64,000 nucleotides of DNA from Rhizobium binae (lineage in GTDB: Bacteria > Pseudomonadota > Alphaproteobacteria > Rhizobiales > Rhizobiaceae): contig NZ_CP071609.1 of NCBI RefSeq assembly GCF_017357225.1, positions 190,753-254,752 of the forward strand. Direction: 5' to 3'. The notes below the pieces were generated by a model that was not told the DNA's origin, did no database searches, and was given only the letters and a program-made list of their open reading frames with translations. The first letter of the stretch is position 1. Every line of letters starts with the position of its first letter. Position numbers and translations under genes: made by a program. Shown piece after piece: positions 9,016-18,147 of the stretch.

Positions 9016-10425
9016 CTAGATACCGATTGCTTCATAGGCCTCTGCGATCTGCCGGATGGAGGCGACATAAGCTGCGGTCCGATAGTCACCGAGCTCCGGC
9101 TGCTTCTCGATGAGATCGCAGATGCGTGCCCAGGTGCTGCGCATCACGTCTTCGAGGCCTGAGCGGACAAGATCGATCTCGGCGCCGCCTTCCAGGAACT
9201 CGTCGCGGATATCGGCGGGGAACTCTTTGCCGGTCATCCGCTCGAGCGCCGCCGCAATCGTCTGGTTGCGCCGCTCGCGCCGCCGCCGCTCCATCAAGCC
9301 GAAGGGGATATGCGTCAGGTTCTTCACCCACTCGAAATAGCTGACCACCACACCGCCGGCATTGACATAGAGATCGGGAAGAATGGTGACGCCGCGCGAG
9401 CGCAGGATCTTGTCGCCTTCAAAGGTGACGGGACCGTTGGCAGCTTCCACGACGAGGTGGGCGTTGATGCGCTCGGCGTTCTCGGCATGAATGGCATTTT
9501 CCATCGCCGCTGGAATCAGAACGTCGCAAGGCTGTTCGATGCCGGTAAAGTCGGCGGCAAAGGACTTCGCCCCGTCAAAGCCGAGGATGCTGCCGGTGCG
9601 AATCTGATGCTGCTTCAGCGCCTCGATGGCAAGTCCTTCCGTATTGGCAACATAGCCGTCGCGTTCGGCAACAACGGTGATGCGTGCGCCATCTTCTTCC
9701 GACAGGAACTTGGCGGCGTGATAGCCGACATTGCCGAAGCCCTGGATGATGACCGATGCGCCCTTGAGATCGCGGCAGCTGTTGAGAGCTTGCGTGCGGG
9801 TATCGCGAAGATAGCTCTGGATGGCGAACTGCACACCCCTGCCCGTCGCTTCCGTGCGGCCAGCAATACCACCCTTCGATAGCGGCTTGCCTGTGACGCA
9901 CGCACGTGAATTGATTACCTCGGTCGGATTGGCGCGGCGGAACTCGTCCATCATCCAGGCCATCTCCCGCTCGCTTGTACCGATGTCGGGAGCTGGAACG
10001 TTCACACCGGGCCCGATCAGCCCTCGTTTATTGAGCTCCTGCGTGAAGCGTCGAGTTATGCGCTCCAGTTCCTGCGGTGTCCAATCACGCGGGTCGATTT
10101 TCAGCGCGCCCTTGGAACCACCGAAGGGCACATCAACGAGCGAGCACTTCAGCGTCATCAGTGCCGCAAGGGCCTCGACCTCCTCGGCGTCGGCATTCGA
10201 GGCATAGCGAATGCCGCCCTTCACCGGTTCGCAATGTTCGCTATGGACCGACCGCCAGCCGATGAAGCTGTACATGCGACCGCGCAGCCGCACGCCGAAA
10301 CGGACCGTATAGGTCGAGTTGCACTGGATGATCCGTTCTGCCAGTCCATCGGGTAAATCCAGGAAGGACATGGCATGCCGGAAGTTTTGATCGACACTAT
10401 CCAGGAAGCTGTTTGCTCGATTCAT
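9016..10425 (-). CDS. Glu/Leu/Phe/Val dehydrogenase (glutamate dehydrogenase)
   Basis: About 469 aa, interconverting glutamate and 2-oxoglutarate with ammonia. The N-terminal dimerisation domain carries the substrate Lys region (KGGIRYASNADAEEVEALA) and the PFGGSKGALKIDPR and PAPDIGTSEREMAWMMDE signatures. The C-terminal Rossmann domain has IIQGFGNVG. The start at 10425 (MNRANSFLDS) has AGGGA about 9 bases upstream. An upstream in-frame start at 10458 would overlap purU and has no ribosome-binding site. It follows purU by 29 bases and may be co-transcribed with it, linking amino-acid nitrogen release to the neighbouring catabolic genes. Confidence 0.92.
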   Translation of the reverse strand: MNRANSFLDSVDQNFRHAMSFLDLPDGLAERIIQCNSTYTVRFGVRLRGRMYSFIGWRSVHSEHCEPVKGGIRYASNADAEEVEALAALMTLKCSLVDVPFGGSKGALKIDPRDWTPQELERITRRFTQELNKRGLIGPGVNVPAPDIGTSEREMAWMMDEFRRANPTEVINSRACVTGKPLSKGGIAGRTEATGRGVQFAIQSYLRDTRTQALNSCRDLKGASVIIQGFGNVGYHAAKFLSEEDGARITVVAERDGYVANTEGLAIEALKQHQIRTGSILGFDGAKSFAADFTGIEQPCDVLIPAAMENAIHAENAERINAHLVVEAANGPVTFEGDKILRSRGVTILPDLYVNAGGVVVSYFEWVKNLTHIPFGLMERRRRERRNQTIAAALERMTGKEFPADIRDEFLEGGAEIDLVRSGLEDVMRSTWARICDLIEKQPELGDYRTAAYVASIRQIAEAYEAIGI

Positions 10426-10454
10426 TCCGCTTGTCCCTAAAATGTTCAACCGGC

Positions 10455-11339
10455 TCAACCCATTCTTTCGGAGGCGTAGGAGCCTGGGCTCGGCGGAAAT
10501 ACAACCGTGCGATTCCCGTTGAGGAACACCCGCCGATGAATGTGGGCGTGAATGGCGCGCGCCAGAACCTGAGCTTCGACATCACGACCGAGAGACACGT
10601 AGTCCTCAGCAGACTGGGCGTGAGTGATACGCACGGTATCCTGTTCGATAATCGGCCCTTCATCGAGATCGGCCGTGACATAGTGCGCCGTCGCCCCGAT
10701 TAGCTTCACGCCACGCTGATAGGCCTGCTTGTAAGGGTTTGCGCCTTTGAAGCTGGGGAGGAACGAGTGATGGATGTTGATAATGCGCCCGGACATTTTC
10801 TCGCACATCTTGTCGGAGAGAACCTGCATGTAGCGTGCGAGCACCACCAGCTCGGTGGAGGTGGACTCGACAATCTCCATGATCTTTGCTTCCGCGCGCG
10901 GCTTGTTGTCCTTCGTCACCGGGATGTGGTGGAAGGGGATATCATGATTTACAACCAGCTTCTGATAGTCGAAATGGTTTGAGATCACGCCGACAATATC
11001 AACCGGCAACGCACCGATGCGCCAACGGTAAAGCAAGTCATTCAAGCAGTGGCCAAAACGCGAAACCATCAGGAGGACTTTCATCCGCTCTGCTTGATCG
11101 TGGAGTTCGGCTTCCATCGCAAATTTTTCGGCGATCGGTTTCAAGCCTTCAGTCAACGCGCCGAGAGACTTCCCTTCTTCCGAAATGAACGACACGCGCA
11201 TAAAAAAGCGGCCGGTTTCAAGGTCGTCGAACTGGGAGCTGTCTACGATGTTGCATCCCATATCCGCTAGAAACCCGGATATCGCTGCCACTATGCCGCG
11301 CTTTGCCTGGCAGGTAACGGTAAGGACAAATGTCGTCAT
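10455..11339 (-). CDS. purU: Formyltetrahydrofolate deformylase
   Basis: 294 aa. It hydrolyses 10-formyl-THF to formate and THF, balancing the one-carbon pool. An N-terminal ACT domain (about 5-85, TFVLTVTCQAKRGIVAAI) precedes a formyltransferase-fold catalytic domain with NIHHSFLPSFKGANPYKQ and the ATAHYVTADLDEGPIIEQD signature. The chosen start (MTTFVLTV) fits PurU length (about 285-294 aa); longer in-frame starts would cross a strong leader hairpin. Its product links functionally to the sarcosine oxidase/folD operon, which makes methylene-THF; rhizobia often keep purU near sox genes. Confidence 0.95.
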   Translation of the reverse strand: MTTFVLTVTCQAKRGIVAAISGFLADMGCNIVDSSQFDDLETGRFFMRVSFISEEGKSLGALTEGLKPIAEKFAMEAELHDQAERMKVLLMVSRFGHCLNDLLYRWRIGALPVDIVGVISNHFDYQKLVVNHDIPFHHIPVTKDNKPRAEAKIMEIVESTSTELVVLARYMQVLSDKMCEKMSGRIINIHHSFLPSFKGANPYKQAYQRGVKLIGATAHYVTADLDEGPIIEQDTVRITHAQSAEDYVSLGRDVEAQVLARAIHAHIHRRVFLNGNRTVVFPPSPGSYASERMG

Positions 11340-11368
11340 GGTTCTCTCTCTGTCACTAATGGAAAGGG

Positions 11369-11399
11369 CCCCCGCATCCTGATCATCAGGACGCGGGGG
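11369..11399 (-). terminator. GC-rich hairpin in the gntR-purU gap
   Basis: Stem of 14 bp with one mismatch (arms 11369-11382 and 11386-11399) around a 3-base loop, 30 bases upstream of the purU start. There is no clean T-tract; on the minus strand CCCTTTCC follows the stem. It may terminate the upstream racemase-gntR transcript or act as a purU leader or attenuator structure. Confidence 0.5.
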
Positions 11400-11465
11400 G
11401 AGCTGGCCGCGGATGCGGCTAGGGAGCACGTTTGGGCCAAGCCGCGTAAATCGAGGTTCTAAGGG

Positions 11466-12161
11466 TTAGCCCGTGGAGATATATCTCGCGACGCGAGACA
11501 GACCGTATGAGATGAAGTTTCGCTGCACGAATCCGACCGCTCTTAGGTCACCAGCACGCAGAGCGCGACAAAGTTCGTCAACTTCCTCTTTGAGGAACCT
11601 GACCTCGTCCTCCCACATGCGGTCCACGAGGCTGTACCAGACACGCGAGGCTTGGAAGTACAGCCGGTCGTGGATCTCCTGCATCGCTGAATTGCCTATC
11701 AGCCCGTTTACAGCGAAATGAATTTCATGATTGATCTGCCAGAACTGCTCGAAATCCCTCGACTGGAAAAGCGCGTCCACCCTCGCAACAAGCGCCTCGA
11801 CTTCCTCCAGTGCTTTTTGGGTTCGCTCCGGCCGACCAAAATCCCCTATCATTTCGCTTAGCCGCAAACGAAATGCATAGACATCCTTGAATTCCTGGAA
11901 ATCAACCCCGGTGACCGTCGTACCGACGCCGTTCTTGGTTTCGACAAGGCCTTCGTAGTCAAGACGCTGCAGTGCTTGGCGCACGGGCGTGCGGCTCACA
12001 TTGAATTCCGCAGCGAGTTCTGTTTCGACCAACAGTTCTCCGGGGCGGTACTGCAAGAGGCAAATCCGGTCGCGAAGAACACGATGGATTTCGATAGCCT
12101 GTCCGCGAGGCGCCGCAGTACGCGGCGCCTCGCGCTTCAATGCTGTAACGGCTCTAGCCAT
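11466..12161 (-). CDS. GntR-family transcriptional regulator (FCD domain)
   Basis: 231 aa. The N-terminal winged helix (about 25-90) includes LQYRPGELLVETELAAEF and NVSRTPVRQALQRLDYEG, the GntR DNA-binding signature. The C-terminal FCD effector domain (about 95-220) carries metal-site-type residues (FWQINHEIHFAV). The ATG at 12161 overlaps the stop of the racemase-like gene (TGATG), so the two are co-transcribed and translationally coupled. FadR/VanR-type regulators usually repress adjacent catabolic operons and bind pathway acids. Here the likely target is the divergent promoter region at 12935-13100. Confidence 0.92.
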   Translation of the reverse strand: MARAVTALKREAPRTAAPRGQAIEIHRVLRDRICLLQYRPGELLVETELAAEFNVSRTPVRQALQRLDYEGLVETKNGVGTTVTGVDFQEFKDVYAFRLRLSEMIGDFGRPERTQKALEEVEALVARVDALFQSRDFEQFWQINHEIHFAVNGLIGNSAMQEIHDRLYFQASRVWYSLVDRMWEDEVRFLKEEVDELCRALRAGDLRAVGFVQRNFISYGLSRVARYISTG

Positions 12162-12934
12162 CAATTTTCTCTAAAAAGTCGGCCATATTTATCGCTCCGA
12201 TCATTAACCCCAGCCAAGCGCAGGCAATCCCACATCATCGCCTGATTACTCGTGATGACGGGCTTACCCGATTCTGCCTCAAGCGCCTGAATAATGTCCA
12301 CCGAGCGCAGAGCGCCGCAACTGATAAAGATGGCGTCAGAGTCCGCCCGATCGACTTGCTTGGCAAACTCGAAAATGTAGTCGGGCGTCACCCGCACCAT
12401 GTCCTCGTCGTTTTCAATGTTCAGGCCCTGGATGTTCAGGATCTCAAACCCTCGCTCTTGCATATATACCCGTTCGATCTCGTTGACCGGATCGAGATAC
12501 GGAGTTGCGATGGTGATTTTTTTTGCCTTAACAGCTTCCAGTGCGCGCATTACGCCGGAGATGATCGACGTCGGCTTGGCACCGGGCGCACCGCGATTGA
12601 GTTCGGCAAATACCTTGTCTTCCCCGATCACCACGCTCCCAGAGGTACAGCCGTAGCAAATTACGTCAAGCTGGACCTCCGGAACGATCAGCGCTGCGGC
12701 GTCACCAATACCGGAAGCCATAGCGGCCAAGGTGTCCACATCCACCTTGTTGGCCATCGGCGCTCTCTGGAAATGCACGCCGACCCCGTCCGGAGCGAGC
12801 TTGAACATATCCTCTTCGATAGTCTGCTCCATCGCCAGAAGAACGAAGCCCAACTTGGCCTTGTGGTGACGCCCGGCGTCAAAGCGAATGCCTCCGCGCC
12901 CAAGCGAATTCTCGACCTTCCCAGTCTGTTGCAT
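12161..12934 (-). CDS. EutA/maleate-isomerase-like Asp/Glu racemase superfamily protein
   Basis: 257 aa from the ATG at 12934, which has AGGAG 9 bases upstream; the ATG at 12961 lacks one. Two catalytic-type Cys sit at the expected superfamily positions, in VICYGCTSGSVVIG and FISCGALRSVDIIQ. This is the pattern of maleate cis-trans isomerase, arylmalonate decarboxylase and EutA. It probably isomerises, racemises or decarboxylates a small dicarboxylate or amino-acid derivative. It is coupled to the GntR gene and divergent from the M24/amidase/transporter operon. EutA is known from ectoine clusters, but eutB/eutC and ehu transporter genes are absent here, so the substrate is unknown. Confidence 0.85.
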   Translation of the reverse strand: MQQTGKVENSLGRGGIRFDAGRHHKAKLGFVLLAMEQTIEEDMFKLAPDGVGVHFQRAPMANKVDVDTLAAMASGIGDAAALIVPEVQLDVICYGCTSGSVVIGEDKVFAELNRGAPGAKPTSIISGVMRALEAVKAKKITIATPYLDPVNEIERVYMQERGFEILNIQGLNIENDEDMVRVTPDYIFEFAKQVDRADSDAIFISCGALRSVDIIQALEAESGKPVITSNQAMMWDCLRLAGVNDRSDKYGRLFREN

Positions 12935-12964
12935 GTGTAGTCGCTCCTGTGATGCTTTCATCTA

Positions 12965-12976
12965 CCTGTACACAGG
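12965..12976. promoter_or_regulatory. Imperfect palindrome, candidate GntR operator
   Basis: CCTGTACACAGG has the half-sites CCTGT/ACAGG around an AC core. It lies 30 bases upstream of the racemase-like gene in the divergent intergenic region, a usual place for a FCD-GntR operator. This is inference only. Confidence 0.3.
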
Positions 12977-13026
12977 AAGCGACAGATGCGCAAGATTATC
13001 ACGCAAAATATCGCCTAATTGCGCCG

Positions 13027-13055
13027 TTGACACCCATTCCGCTTCGTTTTATAGC
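13027..13055 (+). promoter_or_regulatory. Sigma70-type promoter of the M24/amidase operon
   Basis: TTGACA (13027-13032) and TATAGC (13050-13055) are separated by exactly 17 bases and lie about 45 bases upstream of the ATG at 13101. This is close to the housekeeping consensus. Confidence 0.6.
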
Positions 13056-13100
13056 TCTTTAAATCCAACCTGCATACAGCTTAGAGGAAGGCGCAAGGAC

Positions 13101-14246
13101 ATGAGACCAGGCAAGGAACGCACAGAGAAACTGAAAAAGGCGCTTCATGCGGCCGGATTCGAAAGCGCCATTCTGACTAACCCGGATTCCATCGCCTACT
13201 TCGGCGAATATCAGGACTACCTGGGTATCGACTTCGGTCGCCCGACCCTCATGACCGTACCGGTCGACGGCGAGCCGACCATCATTACTCCGCTGATGGA
13301 ATCGGAAATGTGCGGCCGGATGAGCTGGGTGACGGATATCCGCCCGTGGAGCGACGGCATCAATGACGAATGGCGCAGCGTCTTGAAGTCGGCCGTCGAA
13401 GGAAAGGCGCGCCGGGTCGCGATCGAGCGGCGCTCAATCCCGGCGTTGGTCGCCAACGATCTGCTGCCCATGCTGCATGGAGCCGAGGTCGGCGACGCTG
13501 GACCGGTCATTTCGGAGATCCGGATGATCAAGTCGGCCGACGAGATCGGGATCATGCGCAAGGCCGGCGAAGTCGCTGTCGCGATGGTGAAGGGTGCCCG
13601 CGAGGTCATCGCAGAGGGCGTGCCGGAATATGAGGTCGCGCTGGCTGTCATAGCCGCGGGGACCAGGAAGGCAGCGTCGTTCCTCGATGACAGCACGGAT
13701 CGCTTTGTTTCCCCTACCATCTACAATCTGCAGATCCTTCAGTCTGGCACCGATGTGTGCTTGGTGCACCGCCGCTCTTCCGTTCGGACCATCCGGAAGG
13801 GGGATCCGATCTATCTCTGCTTCTGCGGGATCGCCAACTTCCGCAACTATAAGCTCGGCTTCGACCGCGAATTCTTCGTCGGCGGCGCGACAGACGAGCA
13901 GGCCCGAGTGTACGAGACTGCCGTCGCTGCTCAGCAGGCGGCGCTCGCGGCAATCAAGCCGGGCATTGCATGCGAGGAAATCAACGCAGCTGCGGAAGTG
14001 GTCTACACCGAGGCGGGCTTCTCTGCAGGCTATCGCACCGGCCGTTCCGTCGGTCAATCATTCCTGGAATCCCCGGAACTGAAGCGCGGCGAGAAGCGGC
14101 TGCTCCAGGCCGGCATGACCTTCGCAGTTGACGGCGGGATCACAATCGAAGGGAGCTTCGGCGGGCGTATCGGCGACTCGATCGTCGTGACCGACACGGG
14201 ATTTGAATACCTGACGAACTACCCGCGCGAACTTGCTGTCGTTTGA
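13101..14246 (+). CDS. M24 (pita-bread) family creatinase-like hydrolase
   Basis: 381 aa. An N-terminal creatinase domain (about 1-125) precedes a C-terminal pita-bread domain (about 140-375). The usual dinuclear-metal ligands of methionine aminopeptidase/prolidase are not present: the first Asp position reads IYLCFCG, the HGIG-type His region reads GYRTGRSVGQ, and the C-terminal Glu positions read FAVDGG and GGRIGDSIVVTD. That fits metal-independent members such as creatinase and ectoine hydrolase rather than a peptidase. The ATG at 13101 has an AGGAAGG-type site; the frame is open further upstream but has no signal there. First gene of the rightward operon; probably opens a C-N bond in the imported substrate. 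Confidence 0.82.
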   Translation: MRPGKERTEKLKKALHAAGFESAILTNPDSIAYFGEYQDYLGIDFGRPTLMTVPVDGEPTIITPLMESEMCGRMSWVTDIRPWSDGINDEWRSVLKSAVEGKARRVAIERRSIPALVANDLLPMLHGAEVGDAGPVISEIRMIKSADEIGIMRKAGEVAVAMVKGAREVIAEGVPEYEVALAVIAAGTRKAASFLDDSTDRFVSPTIYNLQILQSGTDVCLVHRRSSVRTIRKGDPIYLCFCGIANFRNYKLGFDREFFVGGATDEQARVYETAVAAQQAALAAIKPGIACEEINAAAEVVYTEAGFSAGYRTGRSVGQSFLESPELKRGEKRLLQAGMTFAVDGGITIEGSFGGRIGDSIVVTDTGFEYLTNYPRELAVV

Positions 14247-14255
14247 GGTAGGACA

Positions 14256-14468
14256 ATGAGCAGGCCCACCTTCGCTACCTTGAAAGCGATGAACGCCGAA
14301 TTCTTCGAAGGCTGCTGGGACGAGAAGGATCTGGAGCAGCTGGTTGCGCCAACGTTCGGCGTCGTTTCCAGCTTCGAAAAGGTCATTTCCGACCTGCAAC
14401 GCATAGTCAGTAAAGATCTGGGCCAGGTGGGCCCCGATGACCACTGCTCGGGGCTCACCAATGACTGA
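14256..14468 (+). CDS. Small protein preceding an amidase (possible AtzG/GatC-like partner)
   Basis: 70 aa, ATG at 14256 with GAGGTAGG just upstream, and 9 bases after the M24 gene. The 3' end overlaps the amidase start at 14461, so the two are translationally coupled. The sequence is mainly helical with a conserved-looking core (WDEKDLEQLVAPTFGVVSSF) and no catalytic motif. Small helical partners of this size wrap around amidases in GatCA and in the AtzE-AtzG complex. That role is suggested by length, position and overlap only. Confidence 0.55.
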   Translation: MSRPTFATLKAMNAEFFEGCWDEKDLEQLVAPTFGVVSSFEKVISDLQRIVSKDLGQVGPDDHCSGLTND

Positions 14469-15801
14469 TAGAAAGTCCATCAAACAGATCGCGGCAGAAA
14501 TCCAAAGCGGCCGTTCTGTTGTCGAAGTCGTCGAGGAGAGCTTGGTTGCAGCCGACCGGCTAAATCCGGAGCATCGCAGCTTTATCACGATCGCTAGGGA
14601 GGCTGCGCTCTCCCAAGCTGCAAAAGCAGACGCCCAACGACATGGAGGCACGCAGCACGGGCCCCTTCACGGCGTGCCTTTCGCGGCGAAGGACATGTTC
14701 GAGACCGCCGGCATTCTCACGACAGGCGGAAGCCCGGTGTTGAAGGATAACGTGCCCGAGACATCGGCCTTGGTCGTCGCGCGTCTCGAAGAGGCTGGCT
14801 CGGTATTGATCGGAAAGGCAAACCAGCACGAATTCGCCTATGGGGCGACTGGGGAAAACAACTGGAGCGGCACGACACGCAATCCGTTCGACACTACCCG
14901 GTTAGCCGGGGGATCGAGCGGAGGTTCAGCGGCCGCAGTTGCAGCCGGGATCGTACCCTATGCTCTGGGAACCGACACTGGCGGCTCAGTCCGGGTTCCG
15001 GCCGCCCTTTGCGGGGTCGTGGGTTTCAAGCCAAGCTTCGGACGCATGAGCCTGCAAGGCGTCATTCCATACTGCTGGTCTCTCGACCACGCCGGGATCT
15101 TCGCAAACACCGTCGAAGACGTCGGCCTGGTTTTTGATCAAACGACATCTGTCGCGCGGGCAGTCAATCCCGAGAACTTGAGGGTCGGGATCATCAAGGG
15201 CTGGGCCGAAAGAAGTGAGCCGCCCGTCCGGCGGGCGTTTCTCACGGCCAAATCCGCCCTCGAGCAAATGGGCGCTACGTTCACTGAAATAGAACTTCCC
15301 GACCAGGCGGAGGCAAGAACGGTTTCACTGACAATACAGTTGGCTGAGACCTTGGCCTATCATGGCCCCAACCTTGCGCGTGCACGTTCATCGTTCGGAG
15401 AAGATATGCTGAGCGGGATGGCGCTCGGACAGTTTCTCTCTGCAGAAAGCTATGTTCAATGCAAGCGCATGCTTGAGATTTACAATCGGGCATTTGCGGA
15501 AACAATGAGCAGCGTCGACGTTCTCCTGACGCCTGGATGCCCGATCACCGCCCCAGAAGTCGGCGCGGTCCATGTTGACGTCGGCGGCGATAGCCTACCG
15601 GTAGGAAATGCTCTGACACTCTTCACATCATTCTTCAATCTCGTAGGAACGCCCGCAATTGCTCTGCCGGTCCGCGAGGAAACATCCCATCTGCCAGTAT
15701 CCGTGCAGCTCGTCGGCGGTCGTAATCGTGACGCTGAGCTCTTGGGTGTGGCACAGGTTTTCGAGGAAACACTTCGAAGAACCAAGATGATCGCGGCCTA
15801 G
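14461..15801 (+). CDS. Amidase (amidase-signature family)
   Basis: 446 aa. Hydrolyses an amide, releasing ammonia or an amine. The Ser-cisSer-Lys machinery is visible: Lys in [13 protein letters not shown] (about residue 80) and the signature [20 protein letters not shown] followed by [16 protein letters not shown]. The start at 14461 ([14 protein letters not shown]) is preferred; an ATG at 14437 in the same frame is possible. It resembles GatA/AtzE-type enzymes, and the small gene before it could be its partner. In this operon it probably acts on an intermediate made by the M24 or racemase-like proteins. Confidence 0.9.
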   Translation: MTDRKSIKQIAAEIQSGRSVVEVVEESLVAADRLNPEHRSFITIAREAALSQAAKADAQRHGGTQHGPLHGVPFAAKDMFETAGILTTGGSPVLKDNVPETSALVVARLEEAGSVLIGKANQHEFAYGATGENNWSGTTRNPFDTTRLAGGSSGGSAAAVAAGIVPYALGTDTGGSVRVPAALCGVVGFKPSFGRMSLQGVIPYCWSLDHAGIFANTVEDVGLVFDQTTSVARAVNPENLRVGIIKGWAERSEPPVRRAFLTAKSALEQMGATFTEIELPDQAEARTVSLTIQLAETLAYHGPNLARARSSFGEDMLSGMALGQFLSAESYVQCKRMLEIYNRAFAETMSSVDVLLTPGCPITAPEVGAVHVDVGGDSLPVGNALTLFTSFFNLVGTPAIALPVREETSHLPVSVQLVGGRNRDAELLGVAQVFEETLRRTKMIAA

Positions 15802-15865
15802 CCGCTTCATTCTCACAACCTAAGCCGACGGTAAGATCGGTCAAACAAACCTCAGAGGAAAACAA

Positions 15866-16936
15866 ATGACACGACCTTCACTACTCGCAGCTATTGCGAT
15901 CGCAAGCCTCTCGACCATCACTACGGGCGCCTTTGCTGCGGACCAGCTAGTCGTCGCTTCATTTGGTGGCGCCTACACCGCCAGCCAATCCAAGGCGTTT
16001 ATCGAGCCCTATATGGCTGAAAAGGGAGCCAAGGTGCTCACCGCTGACTACAACGGCGGTCTTGCTGAACTCCGCTCCCAGGTTCAATCCGGCAACGGCG
16101 CATGGGATGTTATCGATCTCGAGCTTCAGGACGCTTTGAGAGCTTGCGACGATGGGCTTATCGAAAAGATCGATGCTTCTCAGCTTGCGCCGGCGGCCGA
16201 CGGAACGGCTGCGGCTGATGACTTCCTGCCGGGAACCCTGATGGACTGCGGCGTCGGTACGATCATGTGGTCGAACATCATCGCCTACGACAAGACCAAG
16301 TTCCAGAATGGCGGACCCAAGACCATTGCCGACTTCTTCGATCTCGAGAAGTTTCCGGGCAAGCGCGGTCTGAGCAATAAGCCGAACGTCAACCTCGAGT
16401 GGGCGCTCATGGCTGATGGCGTGCCGAACGACAAGATCTATGAGACGCTTGCGACAGAGGAGGGCCTCAACCGGGCCTTCGCAAAGCTCGACACGATCAA
16501 GAAGGATGCTGTGTTCTGGGGCGCTCACGCCCAGGCCCCGCAGCTTCTTGCGGACGGCGAAGTAGTCATGACGGCTGCCGCAAATGGACGTATCTACGAT
16601 GCGATCTCCAAGGAGCACAAGCCGTTCGAAATCGTTTGGGATGGACAGATCTGGAACCTCGACGTCTGGGCGATTTCTAAGGCCAGCAAGAACAAGGATG
16701 CCGCCTTGGACTTCGTGAAGTTCTCGACCACGGGGCCGCGCCTTGCTGACGTCACGAAGTATATCAGCTACGGGCCTGTCAGAAAGTCGTCCCAGGGTCT
16801 CGTTCCAGAAGCGATCCGGACAAACCTGCCGACCTACGAAACCAACTTCAAGACGTCTCTCGCCAATGATCTCGAATTCTGGGCAGATCACCAGGACGAG
16901 ATCAACCAGCGCTGGGCCACTTGGATGGCGAAGTAA
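15866..16936 (+). CDS. ABC transporter substrate-binding protein (polyamine type, PotD/PotF-like)
   Basis: 356 aa periplasmic protein with a clear signal peptide (about residues 1-24, cleavage after GAFA). The mature part begins DQLVVASFGGAYTAS, typical of the spermidine/putrescine-binding family. It lies 64 bases after the amidase and starts the importer genes. The family takes up polyamines, opines and other small nitrogen compounds; the linked catabolic enzymes suggest an amide- or amino-acid-like ligand, not a simple polyamine. Confidence 0.9.
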   Translation: MTRPSLLAAIAIASLSTITTGAFAADQLVVASFGGAYTASQSKAFIEPYMAEKGAKVLTADYNGGLAELRSQVQSGNGAWDVIDLELQDALRACDDGLIEKIDASQLAPAADGTAAADDFLPGTLMDCGVGTIMWSNIIAYDKTKFQNGGPKTIADFFDLEKFPGKRGLSNKPNVNLEWALMADGVPNDKIYETLATEEGLNRAFAKLDTIKKDAVFWGAHAQAPQLLADGEVVMTAAANGRIYDAISKEHKPFEIVWDGQIWNLDVWAISKASKNKDAALDFVKFSTTGPRLADVTKYISYGPVRKSSQGLVPEAIRTNLPTYETNFKTSLANDLEFWADHQDEINQRWATWMAK

Positions 16937-17037
16937 TTCGCTCGCTGATCCCTCTCTTTAGAAGATGGTCGGAGCGTGCTCCGGCCGTCGGAATTGGCGC
17001 GGTAGCTGCGTCGGCACACTAGCCGGAATGAGATATC

Positions 17038-18147
17038 ATGAATACCGAAACCAGATCATTCGTGAACTTTCACGAAGTGCAAAAGAGCTACGATGGCTCC
17101 TCTCTTGTCGTGAAATCCCTCTCGCTTGATATAGCAAAGGGCGAGTTTCTGACGATGCTTGGTCCGTCAGGGTCAGGCAAAACGACCTCGCTGATGATGC
17201 TTGCTGGTTTCGAGCGACCCACAGGTGGCAAGATCACAGTCGCGGGTCGTGACCTTACGAACCTGCCCCCGCATCGAAGAGACATCGGTATGGTCTTCCA
17301 GAACTATGCTCTCTTCCCGCACATGACGATCGCGGAGAACGTCGCCTTTCCTCTGGTGGCACGCAAGATGCCGAAACCGGAGATCGAATCGAGAGTAAGG
17401 GGTGCCTTGGAGCGGATCCGAATGAGCTCCCTCGGAAACCGTCGCCCTGCGCAGCTTTCCGGAGGCCAGCAACAGCGTGTAGCGCTTGCCCGCGCCCTGG
17501 TTTTTGAGCCGTCTCTCGTACTAATGGATGAACCACTTGGGGCGCTCGACAAGCAACTGCGCGAGCACATGCAGATGGAAATCAAACACCTGCATGGGGA
17601 GCTTGGCCTGACCGTAGTTTATGTCACCCATGATCAGGATGAGGCCTTGGCGATGTCCGATCGAGTGGCTGTTTTCAATGACGGGATCATCGAACAGGTC
17701 GGGCCCGCCCGCGCGATATACGAGGCACCTGAAACGGCATTCGTTTCGTCCTTTGTGGGCGAGAACAACCACCTCCAAGGTATCATTTCTTCTGTGACGC
17801 GCGACATGTGTGTCGCAGCCGTTGGCAAAATCGACGTCCAGTGTGTGGCCGTCGGCTCTTTGAAACGGGGGGATCGCGCGATCGTCTCGTTGCGCCCGGA
17901 GCGGGTGTCGTTGGTCCAAGAGGATGGATCTTCCGCCAACACCGTTAGAGCCGTAGCGAAGGAAGTCGTGTACTTCGGGGATCATCTCCGCCTGTCCTGC
18001 CAGCTTGAAGACGGGCAGACCGTTACGGTGAAACAGCCGAACAGAAATGGAATCGCTCAAATCTCTGTGGGGCAGCCGGTATTGTTAGGCTGGCAAGCAA
18101 CCGACGCCAGGGCCTTGGCCTCCGAAGGAGTGGTTGGCAATGGCTGA
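17038..18147 (+). CDS. ABC transporter ATP-binding protein (PotA/PotG-like)
   Basis: 369 aa. Walker [10 protein letters not shown] (about 42-50), Q-loop [11 protein letters not shown], signature [15 protein letters not shown] and Walker [13 protein letters not shown] are followed by an H-loop (YVTHDQDEA). A C-terminal TOBE-type regulatory domain (about 235-360) is typical of polyamine importers. The stop overlaps the ATG of the next permease gene. Confidence 0.93.
   Translation: MNTETRSFVNFHEVQKSYDGSSLVVKSLSLDIAKGEFLTMLGPSGSGKTTSLMMLAGFERPTGGKITVAGRDLTNLPPHRRDIGMVFQNYALFPHMTIAENVAFPLVARKMPKPEIESRVRGALERIRMSSLGNRRPAQLSGGQQQRVALARALVFEPSLVLMDEPLGALDKQLREHMQMEIKHLHGELGLTVVYVTHDQDEALAMSDRVAVFNDGIIEQVGPARAIYEAPETAFVSSFVGENNHLQGIISSVTRDMCVAAVGKIDVQCVAVGSLKRGDRAIVSLRPERVSLVQEDGSSANTVRAVAKEVVYFGDHLRLSCQLEDGQTVTVKQPNRNGIAQISVGQPVLLGWQATDARALASEGVVGNG

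Noticed and set aside
8848..9162. Plus-strand open frame overlapping the gdh 3' end
   Set aside because: It runs antisense into the glutamate dehydrogenase end and shows no motif or start signal.
11466..15801. Complete ectoine/hydroxyectoine (eut) operon
   Set aside because: Only EutA-like and M24 similarity is present. eutB, eutC, eutE, the MocR-type EnuR regulator and the ehu importer are not seen, and the amidase and Pot-type importer do not belong to it.
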